A stretch of DNA of 64,000 nt. It comes from Gonocerus acuteangulatus (taxonomy: Eukaryota > Arthropoda > Insecta > Hemiptera > Coreidae). Below are positions 53,616 to 63,351 of the stretch, piece by piece (position 1 is the first letter of the stretch; the number at the start of each line of letters is the position of its first letter). The notes under the pieces are model-generated. The model saw only the letters and a program-made list of their open reading frames with translations, did not search any database and was not told the origin of the DNA. The DNA is taken from positions 73,993,353-74,057,352 of the forward strand of contig OX328130.1 in NCBI GenBank assembly GCA_946811695.1, in the 5' to 3' direction. The translations under genes were made by a program, and so were the position numbers.

Positions 53616-53713
53616 TGCCAACAGCACGTGTTCGGTCACCCATTCAAGTACTGGCCACGCCCGACGTTGCTTAACTTCGGTGATCTTCGGGAACCGTGGC
53701 TATGGCCGTTGGC
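53616..53713 (-). pseudogene. 5S rRNA-like sequence (SINE head), 98 nt
   Basis: Minus strand: gccaacggccatagccacg, then gatcaccgaagttaagcaac, gtcgggcgtggccagtactt, gaatgggtgaccg, aacacgtgctgttggca. Compared with a ~120-nt 5S rRNA it lacks about 11 nt after ccacg and about 10 nt after tgaccg. The second gap is shared with the SINE head at 40717. It therefore probably derives from the SINE lineage and is not a functional gene. No SINE tail is attached; the 25-bp satellite lies directly downstream. Confidence 0.8.
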
Positions 53714-54283
53714 GCTCATTACTGTTATTGCACACACGGTGTACAATCGGTCTCGAATGGGTTAAAGTCTGCAGGACGCTCAGATGACGTTGAAAGGGGC
53801 CTACCTAAGCACAGAAAACTTAGAAAGGAGCATTGACTATAGTGCTTAGGAATTTAAAACTAGTAAATTTCTCATCTGCACCGCCGGATCTGCTCCTCAG
53901 TTCAATATCATTGCCAAAATTCCCGCCAAAGTCTGAGCAAGCAAACGCACAAAATGTAATTCAGAATTCAAATGAAGAGTGTTTCATTACCAGAGCACAT
54001 TTAATAAAGAAGTCAAAATGCAGTATTAAACAAATTTCTGTAAATACTCGAAAAGGCTTTTTTGTGACATTAGTAACAACATAAGTGAATGCTAAATCAG
54101 TGTTTAAGCTCTTTTTTTGCTGTTATTCCTGGAATAATTCCGTGTTTGTGAATTTGATTAATGGATTCGTGGAAATGGTTTATCCAAATCCTTGTAGGAT
54201 TAAAATTAGGATTATAGGAAATGTATTTGCTCCACGTGTTTACCCCAGGGTAAATTTATGGATGGTAACACATGTTAATTCAT
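53714..54283. other. No recognised gene
   Basis: A frame of 83 codons (53833-54084) reads plausibly but resembles nothing known. Otherwise AT-rich. Confidence 0.4.
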
Positions 54284-54289
54284 TAGGGT

Positions 54290-54340
<51 letters not shown>

Positions 54341-54433
54341 GGCGCTTCGACGTCTAGGCCATTACCGCCGACATCCAGGGTGCAGCGAGGAATTTACTCA
54401 ACGAGCCGTGGGATGAGAAAATTCCTGCCGCCG

Positions 54434-55798
54434 CACAGTGTAACGAAGTAGTGAGGATTATGGACAAAAATCATTAACCTCTAGTTATTTTCAAATAAAC
54501 ATTTTTATTATTTGAAATCAACTCAAAACAAGGTAACAATAGTATAATAATGCATACTATACGGCTATAATAATATTAATTTTAATATTTGTATTATTAA
54601 TAGAAATAATATAGCAGGTAATAATATTATTAATAACAATATCTTAAAATATATAATAACGGTAACATATAATGTGGTAATAGTATAGTAGTAAATTATA
54701 CTTATAGTAATATTGCCCTAGAATAATAATATTTTACCATTTTCTATGAAATTATTAAATAATTTCTTAATTCCGAGTCTGAATCGTTTTTGGATTCTAG
54801 AGAATGTAAACTTATATCGAAACCAATATCTATTTGATTATTAATGTCATCCTCTATTATACATGAATTAATGTCTGGACTGATTTTGCTTTGTCTTTTT
54901 ATATTTTTTCTCCGTAAAGAAACCTCTGGGCCAGATATCAGAAGAACCCGGCGCTTTTTCGATCTCTCACAAAACGCTGTAAACTCTTTTTTATGTCTGC
55001 CTCTAAGAAAGCCGGAACGGCCATCAAGGCGTGAATATCTTTTTTCTTGATAAAAATTTCTTCTAAGTTGATATATTGTTTCAACCAGTATTTATATAAG
55101 AGTTTTTTCTCTGCGATGAACACGTTCCCACATTTTTTACATATAATATAGGACTAAACTGGCAGTCGTTTTAATATTGCTTAATATTTCTTTAGGAGCA
55201 TCCTGCAGATTAAATTGAATCATTTGCCCAAGGATTCTTACCGTTTTCTTGGATTTATCCTCATTTTTTTCAAATTTGGAAGAAAAAATAAATTGTATTA
55301 TGTGATGGATCTAAAAATAAAAATCTTTGGAATCGGCAAGTTTCGGCAAACTAAATTGCCCTCAGTACATTATACTTTAAGCTCTAAAAAATTTGAGATG
55401 TGTTCAGAAGAAGTTTTTTTGCTATGGTCTATCAAAATTTTGTACTTCAATGTCAAAGATTAATGAAGAATAATTCAGGATAAATAATAAGGGATTAATT
55501 ACCCATAATCAATTATATCAGATAAAAAAGGAATAGTTTTGAGGTAATTTCCTTCGAATGCCTTAATAAAAACACTGTCCTATCTTCAACGAGAGAGGCT
55601 CAAACTGATTGTTGGTATAAAGCAGGTTTTAAAGACTTTGCCTTGTTTATAATACTGCTAATGTGTTTGTTAATCAAAATAAAGCTAATATTTATTAGTT
55701 TTATACGATTTTAATTCCTTGAATAGTTTCTAAGCTTAGCAAGAGGATTAACAATTAAATATAAGTTTAGATTTTTGTCCATTGGACGTTACACTGTG
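54434..55798. mobile_element. Transib/RAG-like element with 12/23-type RSS termini
   Basis: Left end: heptamer CACAGTG (54434-54440), a 23-bp spacer, then ACAAAAATC (54464-54472). Right end, inverted: CACAGTG (55798-55792), a 13-bp spacer, then ACAAAAATC (55778-55770). Both spacers start TAACG and end ATGG. CGCCG at 54429-54433 and 55799-55803 is a 5-bp TSD. Known Transib elements have CACWATG-type ends, GC-rich 5-bp TSDs (CGNCG-like) and can show RSS-like spacer asymmetry. The 1365-bp interior is very AT-rich and lacks a recognised transposase, so the copy is non-autonomous. Confidence 0.82.
54744..55091 (-). pseudogene. Open frame of unknown function inside the Transib-like element
   Basis: An ATG-less frame of 115 codons ends at TAG (54746-54744). 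It has a basic first half (DGRSGFLRGRHKKEFTAFCE) and an acidic end (IIEDDINNQIDIGFDI, SESKNDSDSEL-like). An overlapping frame (54938-55123) starts MFIAEKKLLYKYWLKQ. One of them may be a relic of an element-encoded protein. No match to the RAG1/Transib catalytic core is evident. Confidence 0.35.
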
Positions 55799-55883
55799 CG
55801 CCGGTGGGAATCGAACCCACCATCTCCCGCTTATGAATCTAAGGCGCTAGCTACTAGATCACGGGAGACCCCATAGCGTCAGA

Positions 55884-56496
55884 AATATACCGAAATTAAC
55901 AGGAAGATCAGAATTTTAATCCTTGTCTGGTAACATAACCAAACCTAAAATGTATTACAAAAAAAGAAGTCCGACTCGTAGGAACTGCGTCATCTTATCG
56001 CGTTTCCGTTCATATCACTAGTGTCATTAGTAAAGGAATAGAAGCAGTTATTGACACGTTTTGAGTTTTCGGGAAAAATATACTTTGATACCTCAAAGAA
56101 AAGCCTTCTTGATACCTAATCGGAAAATGATCAATCTGCCTTCTCAACTTTGACACTTACCTTCGTCTGACTAATGTATTAGTCCGTTTGTCACCAATTT
56201 TTGTAAACATCTGACGTATATTATTATTACTCATAGGAAATAAATATTGATAATAAATAAATATTAATAATGACAGGACCACAGAATACAACCTTGCCAA
56301 AAACACTTGGACAAACAGGATGCCATGTACCAGGAAATGCAACTAGAAGCCAAGAAATATATTATGCAACAATGGGAACGGTCTTGAAATGAAATTAAAA
56401 TTTTTATTCTTATTCCGGTCACATGTCCCATAGGAATAATTTTGAATTCACAAAATAATAACCAATTTAATAAATAAAATTATAAATACTACCAGT
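55884..56496. other. HINE-2 5' end scrap at 55969-56015, otherwise no gene
   Basis: GTCCGACTCGTAGGAACTGC then gtcatcttatcgcg at 55969 is a HINE-2 start. The following sequence is not clearly HINE-2. The rest is AT-rich. Confidence 0.5.
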
Positions 56497-56754
56497 ATAT
56501 CGTCGATACAAATGCAAACTAACGAATATGAAAAAATGCATCTTTCATTGTCCATCTTTAATAATTTCTGCTGGACTTATTTACGGCAAATTCTTCAATC
56601 TGACTTCACTCTATTGAAGGGAAAGTATTCCACTATCAAAAGGTCAAATCTGCTGAATATTTGACTGTCCAAAAAAAAGTTATGAATAAATACTTTTCCA
56701 CTCTGAAAAGTGGTGATTTTCATATTCGTTAGTTTGCTTTTGTATTGACGATAT
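56497..56754. mobile_element. MITE (copy 2), inverted relative to 41725-41981
   Basis: Ends atatcgtcgatacaaatgca and the inverted gcttttgtattgacgatat. Nearly the whole length matches the reverse complement of 41725-41981, including cattgtccatctttaataat and ggcaaattcttcaatctgac. TA flanks are plausible. Confidence 0.85.
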
Positions 56755-56767
56755 AATGTACAGCTTC

Positions 56768-57180
56768 AATATAAACTAGGGATTGGGTAAAACTTGCAGG
56801 GATAGAAGGTGGTGGAAGAGTCGGGATTTAAAGGTTTCTAGGTTGGTAGAATGGCGGACAAACAGAGGTAAGGAATTCCATTGCGAGGTGGCACGGGTAA
56901 CGAATGATTTTTCTAATAATGCTGTACGGTGGGAAGGAATATAAAGATCGGAAGGAGTGAAATGAGGATTTAAATTTAAGGAGTTGAAAAATACAAGAAG
57001 GTCGTCGGGATTGAATTACTTGGTAAAGGACTGAGCCGAGGAAGTACTGTCGACGATAAAGAGGGAATAGCCAATTTAGCTCCTGGTAGAAATGTGATAC
57101 GTGGGAGTCCCTGGGGATCCCCGAGGATAAAACCAATGAAACAGTTCATGAGGCGTTTGCGTTTTGCCTCGAGATCGTCT
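56768..57180 (-). pseudogene. Second LINE type: RT C-terminal fragment (CR1/L2-like)
   Basis: Minus-strand reading shows RKRLMNCFIGFILGDPQG near 57170, LFPLYRRQYFLGSVLYQVI, and then SHRTALLEKSFVTRATSQWN followed by SLPLFVRHSTNLETFKSRLF. The ending ATxxWNxLPxxxRxxxxxxxFKxxL is typical of the C-terminus of many LINE RT proteins. Frame changes occur at about 57000-57050. It is in opposite orientation to the LINE fragment that follows. Confidence 0.8.
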
Positions 57181-57673
57181 TGGTACAACATGACGGAAAA
57201 CAAATTACGAGAAATCAAAAACAAAATAAGTGAATGGACCTCAAGCAAAAGAGGCAACAGAAGAGAAGAAGTAGTTCTTTGCCGTTTAAGAAAAGGCCAC
57301 TCACGTCTCATACATTCATAACTCATGACCGAACAAAACCCACCAAAGTGCCAATACTGCAAAACAAAATTAGCTACAAAACACTTAATAACTCAATGCA
57401 GACTTAGACAAAACTTTGATCTACCGGACAGCTTGATTACCTTACTCTCTGACGGGAGCCAATATATAGAAAAAACACTCCAATATTTAAAACAAATCAA
57501 ACAACATTTAAATACATAGTAAAAGATAAAATTAACCAAAATCATAATTCAATTCTGGAAGACTTTACAAAACCGAAAATTAAAAGTTTTTATATTGTAC
57601 TAGGACACAAAAACGTAATGACGAAAAGACGTTAAAGGAATAATAACTCCTGGCCAAGATTTGTAGATGCGCC

Positions 57674-57712
<39 letters not shown>
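57181..57712 (+). pseudogene. LINE ORF2 C-terminus whose 3' end shares the SINE tail
   Basis: The translation from 57181 shows YNMTENKLREIKNKISEWTS, EEVVLCRLRKGHSRLIHS, an in-frame TAA (57319-57321, a one-base change from Tyr), then LMTEQNPPKCQYCKTKLATK and a stop near 57519. The 3' UTR ends taataactcctggccaagat, ttgtagatgcgccgtaaaa and a long A tract. The last block is the same tail as in SINE family A and the 5S SINE, identifying this LINE family as their likely mobilising partner. Confidence 0.88.
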
Positions 57713-57717
<5 letters not shown>

Positions 57718-58325
57718 CTGAACGAACGGACTGTATGAACTGACTACCAAAATGAATAAGAATTATATCTACTTGACATCTGAACTGAGACATACAATGC
57801 TGAAACCAGCTTGATATAATATTCCTTTAACTGTAAATAATATAATATTTAATAAGTTAAAAGGAGATGGTTGTCCGTTGATGATGAAAGGTAGGTAAAA
57901 TCAAAACTGCCTTCCGTTTTGACATCCTAACTTGTTCTTAACATTAAATAACACATTTCCAGTCGATTCCAAAACATAAAAATTTTTTTCTAAGGAGCTG
58001 ATTTTTCTCTATTTCCTCATACTAAGCTACGAAATGACACCGGATTTGCTATTAACTCCTCAAAACATACCTATATTGAAAATTCCGGGCAATTCTGAAA
58101 CAAAAAAAAAATATGCTGAAAATTTGCCAAGGCTATAGCCTTGGCAAAATAGTAGCGCGTTTTGTTTTTAGTCTCCAAATCTCACGCAAATTTGAATATA
58201 AGTGTGTTTTAATGCGCTTGAATCAAAATTGCCTTCCGTTTTGACATCCTAACTTGTTCTTAACATTAAACAACTCATTTCCAGTCGATTCCAAAACATA
58301 AACAAATTTTTCTAAGGAGGGATTG
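57713..58325. repeat. Direct repeat pair (~105 bp) in non-coding DNA
   Basis: tgccttccgttttgacatcc, taacttgttcttaacatta and ttccagtcgattccaaaaca occur at about 57900-58005 and again at 58214-58318. No coding sequence. Confidence 0.75.
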
Positions 58326-58440
58326 TCGGGGTTCGGTCACTGCTACTTAATAAAACTACATTTTATCATAAAATGGTTTTATTGTGCCGACGTTTCAGCT
58401 TGAACTTCAAGCCTTCATCAGGGCTGTAAAAACAAGTTGG
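58326..58440 (-). mobile_element. Penelope-like pseudo-LTR fragment with hammerhead
   Basis: Minus strand: hammerhead (see next entry), then ggcacaataaaaccatttta, tgataaaatgtagttttatt and an end tgaccgaaccccgacaat. The ggggttcggtca end parallels the gggattcggcta ends of the related elements. No inverted partner is seen here. Confidence 0.6.
58386..58424 (-). ncRNA. Hammerhead-ribozyme-like motif 5
   Basis: Minus strand: stem I gcc/ggc, CTGATGA (58421-58415), extra A, a perfect stem II of seven or more pairs (gcttgaa / ttcaagc), GAAAC, GTC ending at 58389. Stem III ac/gt without a loop. This copy has the most canonical core (CUGAUGA). Confidence 0.78.
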
Positions 58441-59139
58441 ACATATATCTATTATATAACAATGAATCGATGAACCGATTTCGCTAATTCTTTTTTTATA
58501 ATATTCCTTGAAGTACGAGATGGTTCTTACGGAGAGAAAAATTTAAAAAAATTGCCTGAAAAAGTCTAAAAAGAACACTTTTCGGGTCTGTTTTACTTCG
58601 TTAACGCAAATTCATTTTTAAATAAAAGCATATGCTCTCAATTATAATATTTTTAACAGTTAAGGTATTAGGTTATTTGTGTATAAGCAAAAAAATTAAA
58701 TGAATAAGAACAAGTAATCACTAGGTGACTATAGAATCACATGTTAATAATGCAATTTAAATTAATTTATATTTGCATTAAGGAAGTAAAAAAGACTCCA
58801 CTTTTCTATATTCCCATACAAAAGATTCGTAATAATACTTAAAGGTCAATTTGAACTTTAATACCACACCATAAAGTGTTAGTGGAGGGGTTCTGGGAAG
58901 ACAAAACAATTGGGTGACATTAGTATCGTATAAATATTAATGTCAATATTTGTCAAATTTTATACGATGGTAACATTACTCAAAAAAAAATTGTCTTTGG
59001 TAAAATGTAAATTGTCTCTGGTAAAATGTCACTTGAAATGCCAACATCTCTTTGCTGTGCATCTATAATATTACTAAATCTAAAAGCCACAAATTTCTAT
59101 AAAATTACTAAAGTGTTGTGTGTTTGTGACTTACTAAAT
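58441..59139. other. No gene seen; possible 5' part of the Helitron that follows
   Basis: AT-rich with no domain. The frame from 59026 joins the Helitron reading at 59140. A Helitron 5' terminus could not be located. Confidence 0.4.
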
Positions 59140-59563
59140 ATGCCTCCTATAAGGCGGCGGACAAATTTAGGCGGAACAACCCGAAATTCAAAGAATCAAA
59201 AAAAAAAAAAGAAATTAATTATCAATCTAATTGTACTGCCGAGGAACGTGAAAATCGCAATGAACGTGAAAGAATTTGGTTAAGACAGACCCGTGAAGCC
59301 CGACATTCGACTAATAATGGTGCAAGTTTGAATCGAGCTGCTGTGAATTCATTACAGTGCCTGCAGCTGTGTTGCTATTGGACCTATGAACTCAGTTCGA
59401 CTATAAACAAATCCCAGGGCAGTCATTAAGTGTTTGTGGTATTAATCAAGAAAACCCATGTTTCTCGCACGGTCAATTGTATGTTGCCTGTTCCCGTGTT
59501 GGAAAACCATCTGCTCTGTTTGTTTACGCGTCAGGTAATGAAACAAACAATATCGTGTACCAT
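59140..59563 (+). pseudogene. Collapsed Helitron gene: N-terminus fused to the helicase C-terminus
   Basis: The ATG at 59140 gives MPPIRRRTNLGGTTRNSKNQ. After a frameshift in a poly(A) run the next frame shows CTAEERENRNERERIWLRQT and REARHSTNN, the charged N-terminal region usual in insect Helitron proteins. At about 59400 it passes into TINKSQG and, after a one-base deletion, ENPCFSHGQLYVACSRVGKP and NETNNIVYH-stop. The latter is the conserved end of the Pif1-type helicase (motifs V/VI, with the arginine of ACSRV). The Rep (HUH) domain and most of the helicase are deleted. Confidence 0.85.
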
Positions 59564-59757
59564 TAAGTACTAATATAAAAATGAAACTTGATTTAGAATA
59601 AGTAAAAATAAAATGAAATATAATAAGTAGGTATCATTATAAGAAATATGATATTGTAATTTTCATTCTGATTTTTAGTGACTATTAAACGAATTTTAAG
59701 CGTTTTGTATTTTTATTTTTTGACAAAATGTAATTGTAGACTTTTTAAGTTTCTTTT
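59564..59757. other. 3' flank of the Helitron gene
   Basis: AT-rich. May be the Helitron 3' UTR, cut by the following HINE-2 insertion. Confidence 0.4.
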
Positions 59758-59919
59758 TTAGCGCGGTTCCTCCCTCCCCCATAGGGAGGAACCCCGCTTA
59801 TAAGGTTGATACAATGAAACAATCCGGACGTGCCGACAAGAAAATTTCGCGTTTCAGAACCCCTAGAGACCGAAAATAACGGTGGTTCAAATTTGTATAT
59901 ATATATATATGTATATATT

Positions 59920-59977
<58 letters not shown>

Positions 59978-62900
59978 CTGTTCGCTCATTTCTGGCTTCC
60001 CTGATGGTCCGATTTTGATGAAATTTGGTACAAAAATCTGTCGTACAATTTGAAAGGTCAAGTTCGTTAACCAGCAGAATCCGCCCACTGGAAGATGGCG
60101 TTTGGGGCGAAATTCGCGCAAAAAAAATCGTAACGCTTACGTTTTTGAGTTCATAAGCTTGTAAGTACTCGTTTTATAGGCTTCTTGGGTTAGGAAAACG
60201 AATGGAACCATTTTCAATGCGATAGCTTTAACCGTTTTCGAGAAAACTGAAAAAATAATTTTTGAATGCCGTTTTTGGTTTGGGTACTTAGAGTCATGGG
60301 ATTCAGTTGAAACATTTACTGCATGTTCTACTTTCATTAAAACTAATATGTTGAAATTTTGGTTGCGTTTGGAGTTAAGGAAGGGTTAGAATAAAATATT
60401 TTATTAACAGACATAAAAAAGTTTTGGTAACTTTGTATACTTTCCTTAATATCTCGAAAAAGGTTGAGAAATTTGGGAAACGGAAGGATACCATTAGAAA
60501 GCTTACTAAATTCTCTACAAAAAAGGTTCTAATGAAAGTTTTGATTAGGCGATGTCAATCGGAGAAATAAGTGCTTAAAACTTTAAAGTAATTGATTTCG
60601 CTTATTCGAACTGTTCTTTTTGTCTTTGATTTTGATACTTAAAATTATGGGATTCAGTTGAAACATTTTCTGCATGTTTGAATTTCATCAACACTAATAT
60701 GTTAAAATTTTGGTTACGTTTGGAGCTAAGGAAGGATTAGAATAAAATATTTTATTAACAGACATGAAATGTTTTGGGAACTTCGTATACATTCCCTAAT
60801 ATCTCGAAGACGGTTAGGAATATTGGTAAACGGAGGGTTACCATGCGAAAGCTTACTAGATGTTCTACAAAAAAGATTCTGAAACAATTTTTGATTAGGC
60901 TATGTCAATCGGAGAAATAAGTGCTTAAACTTTGAAGTAATGTCAGCTTTGGATTTGTCGATTTCCTTTAAATGTCTTGAAACTGTCGAGGCTCCTACTC
61001 CGAGTTCTTTGGCATATTCCCTAGTGTTTTTAATTGCTTATAGTAGTCAAATGTATTTGTCAATAAAACAGGATACGTATAATTAGAATCAATATTTTGT
61101 TTGTTAGAATTCGAAGATGCCGTATGAATATCTAGATTACAGTACTGGTGTTGATTTCGTTCTTTAGAATTATTCTTGGTATTCCCTATTTTCATCTGTT
61201 ACCCATAGTTTTTTATTGTTAGTAGGTTTTTCTTATTGATTATAGAATATAAATCTATTTGGCTATAAAACAGGATACGTAAAATTAGTGACAATATTTC
61301 GGAGATTTCTGAGCGAAATACTTTTAAGATTTTCTACCACCACGAACGGCTTTTTCCCTCTATTTTTATCCACTAGATAGGCTTTATTTTGCATATTATT
61401 CTATATAAGTTTTATTCAGCAGGGGATTCTGATGAAATGTCGTGTTTTTGCTGTGGATTTTAAATACGATGTATCTAAGATTGGATAACATTAGCGAGTC
61501 TACATAGTTAAGAACCGACGACGGAGGATTACTTCTTGCTATGATTTAGTCTACATATGTATATTAAGTCCTAAATCCAAAAAATAAACTTCACAACGGT
61601 TAGATACTATGAGCGTATATGGCGGTTCAATGCCCGTAGAACACAAGGGTGCCGCAGGAAATTTACCTGCTAAGAGTTAATCCTCAAGAGCTGTAAATAT
61701 ACCCCAGGTATCTGCCGACACAAATGCAAAGCCTAGGCGGAGAGCACCCCAAAAACACAGATCCAAAAATAGGTTATATACTAAATATTCATAAAGACTA
61801 CTTAGTTGTAAACCGATTCATCAATTAGCAATCAATAATTTTCAACAAAGGTTATATACTAAATATTGATAAAAAGTATTTAATTAGAAAAAAATCAATA
61901 TTCCACAAGACTTGTTTTTGGTCCATTTGTGTCTACTCCATAGACTTAATTAGGTATATTATTCTATTGTAGTTGGGCAACTAAACTTTGTTTTATTTTG
62001 TTAAATAAAGTTTTTTTTTTGACTAGTTCAAATTTTATCAAAACTAATATCTTAAACTTTTGGTTACGTTTGGAGTTAAGGAAGGGTTAGAATAAAATAT
62101 TTTATGAACAGACATGAAAAGTTTTGGGAACTTCGTATATTTTCATTAATATCTCGAACACGGTTGGGAAATTTTCATAAGTGGATAGAAACTATTTGAA
62201 AGCTTTCTAAATTCTCTACAGAAAAGATTCGAAAACAAGTTTTGATTAGGTGATGTCAGTCGAAGAAATAAGTGCTTAAAACTTCAAATACGTCTGTTTA
62301 GTTCTTATGAACGGGTGTTTGTCGTTCTTTTTGTAATTTTTGTCTCTTTCCCTTAGTTTTTTATTGATTTATATTTGTTTAATTTCTTATGTTAGGAAAA
62401 TGTATTTGTGTGTAAAACAGGATAGGTAAAATGAGACCAATTTTCTATTGCTAGAAATAATGAAAAGTTTTGGGAATTTCGTATAATTTCTTAATATCTC
62501 GAAAACGGTTGAAAATCTTGGGAAGCGAAAGGTTACCATTGGAAAGCTTACTAAATGCTCTACAAAAAATGTTCTGACGAAAGTTTTAATTAGGCGATGT
62601 CAATCGGAGAAATAAGTGCTTAAACCATTAAAGTAATTGATTTTGTTTATTCGAACGGTTTTTTTGTCTGTTTTTATTCCTTGTTATTTCTTAATTGCTT
62701 ATAGTTGGATAATGTATTTTACAATAAAACTAGGTATGTAAAATAACAAAACAATTTATTGTTAGAAATATAGATTTCCTAGATTCCAAGACCTTGTAAC
62801 TAGCGGGACCCTTTCAAGTGTTGACCGACCCTTCCAGGTAAGATCGTAAATCAAGACCTTTCAAGACTGGTGGAACCAAAATAATAACTGCTTCTATTTT

Positions 62901-63024
62901 AATCTTAAGGCGATTCGCCAAAGTTGCGAAGCCTTATCAATAAATAAATATTTTAATCTTTCCAAATTAGACTAGGGATAAGAAAGGAACCGCGCTAAGA
63001 TGATGCAGTTCCTGCGAGTCGGAC
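59758..63024 (-). mobile_element. HINE-2: complete 3.3-kb Helentron-like non-autonomous element
   Basis: Reading leftwards, the 5' end GTCCGACTCGCAGGAACTGC (63024) and the 3' hairpin ggttcctccct...agggaggaacc followed by gcgCTAA (59758). The subterminal inverted repeats ttagcgcggttcct (59758-59771) and aggaaccgcgctaa (62985-62998) match perfectly over 14 bp. Inside are an AT microsatellite (about 59894-59973) and at least four diverged internal units with acagacatgaaaagttttgg, atctcgaaaacggttg and gatgtcaatcggagaaataa (near 60400, 60760, 62110 and 62460). No protein-coding frame is credible. Other pieces of this family lie at 12083, 18918, 49501, 51969 and 55969. Confidence 0.75.
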
Positions 63025-63155
63025 TTTTTTTCTTTTATTTTTATCTTACTAGCTCTCCGGGTGTCCCAAATCGCAGAATAAGTATTAAAAGAAAAAAAAA
63101 ATTAAAGAATCGACTGTTGGGCGGTACGAAGTTCGCCGGGTCAGCTAGTAATATA
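63025..63155 (+). mobile_element. Helitron 3' end with CTAGT terminus
   Basis: gggcggtacgaagttcgccg then ggtcagCTAGT (63119-63150) forms a hairpin just before CTAG, the classical Helitron 3' end. An inverted-looking ttactagctctccgg lies at 63047. It could be the original 3' end of the Helitron at 59140, displaced by the HINE-2 insertion, or an independent short element. Confidence 0.6.
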
Positions 63156-63351
63156 TAATTACTCAACTGGGCGTATTACCTCAAAGATACATATCTTTCA
63201 TTGATTTCTATAGGTTTTATCGCCTACGTTGCGAAAACATAGATAAATACACAAATAAATAATCAAGAGGAACGTGCTGTTTTAGTTATCCAGATCTGCA
63301 GTGATAAAAATTAATATTGTAGATGGAGATAGTTAGCCGCTGTAGAGATAC
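63156..63351. other. No gene seen
   Basis: AT-rich; nothing recognised. Confidence 0.4.

Larger units (their letters stand above)
54294..55873 (-). mobile_element. SINE family A split by a Transib-like insertion
   Basis: The SINE tail is at 54294-54433 (poly(T), acggcg, ccgccgacatccagggtgca, gagaaaattcctg) and the head at 55804-55873 (ggtgggaatcgaacccacca, tctcccgcttatgaatctaa, cacgggagacccca). Direct repeats tagggtcaga / tagcgtcaga (54284-54293 and 55874-55883) flank the pair. Removing the insert and one cgccg restores the order seen in intact SINEs. Confidence 0.9.

Noticed and set aside
52607..53643. 319-codon and related minus-strand frames rich in HMDPVGSPAHGSRR
   Set aside because: Translation of the 25-bp satellite in all three frames of one strand; no start context, domain or splice signal.
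53616..53713. Functional 5S rRNA gene
   Set aside because: Two internal deletions, one shared with a SINE head, and no terminator-type T run placed correctly.
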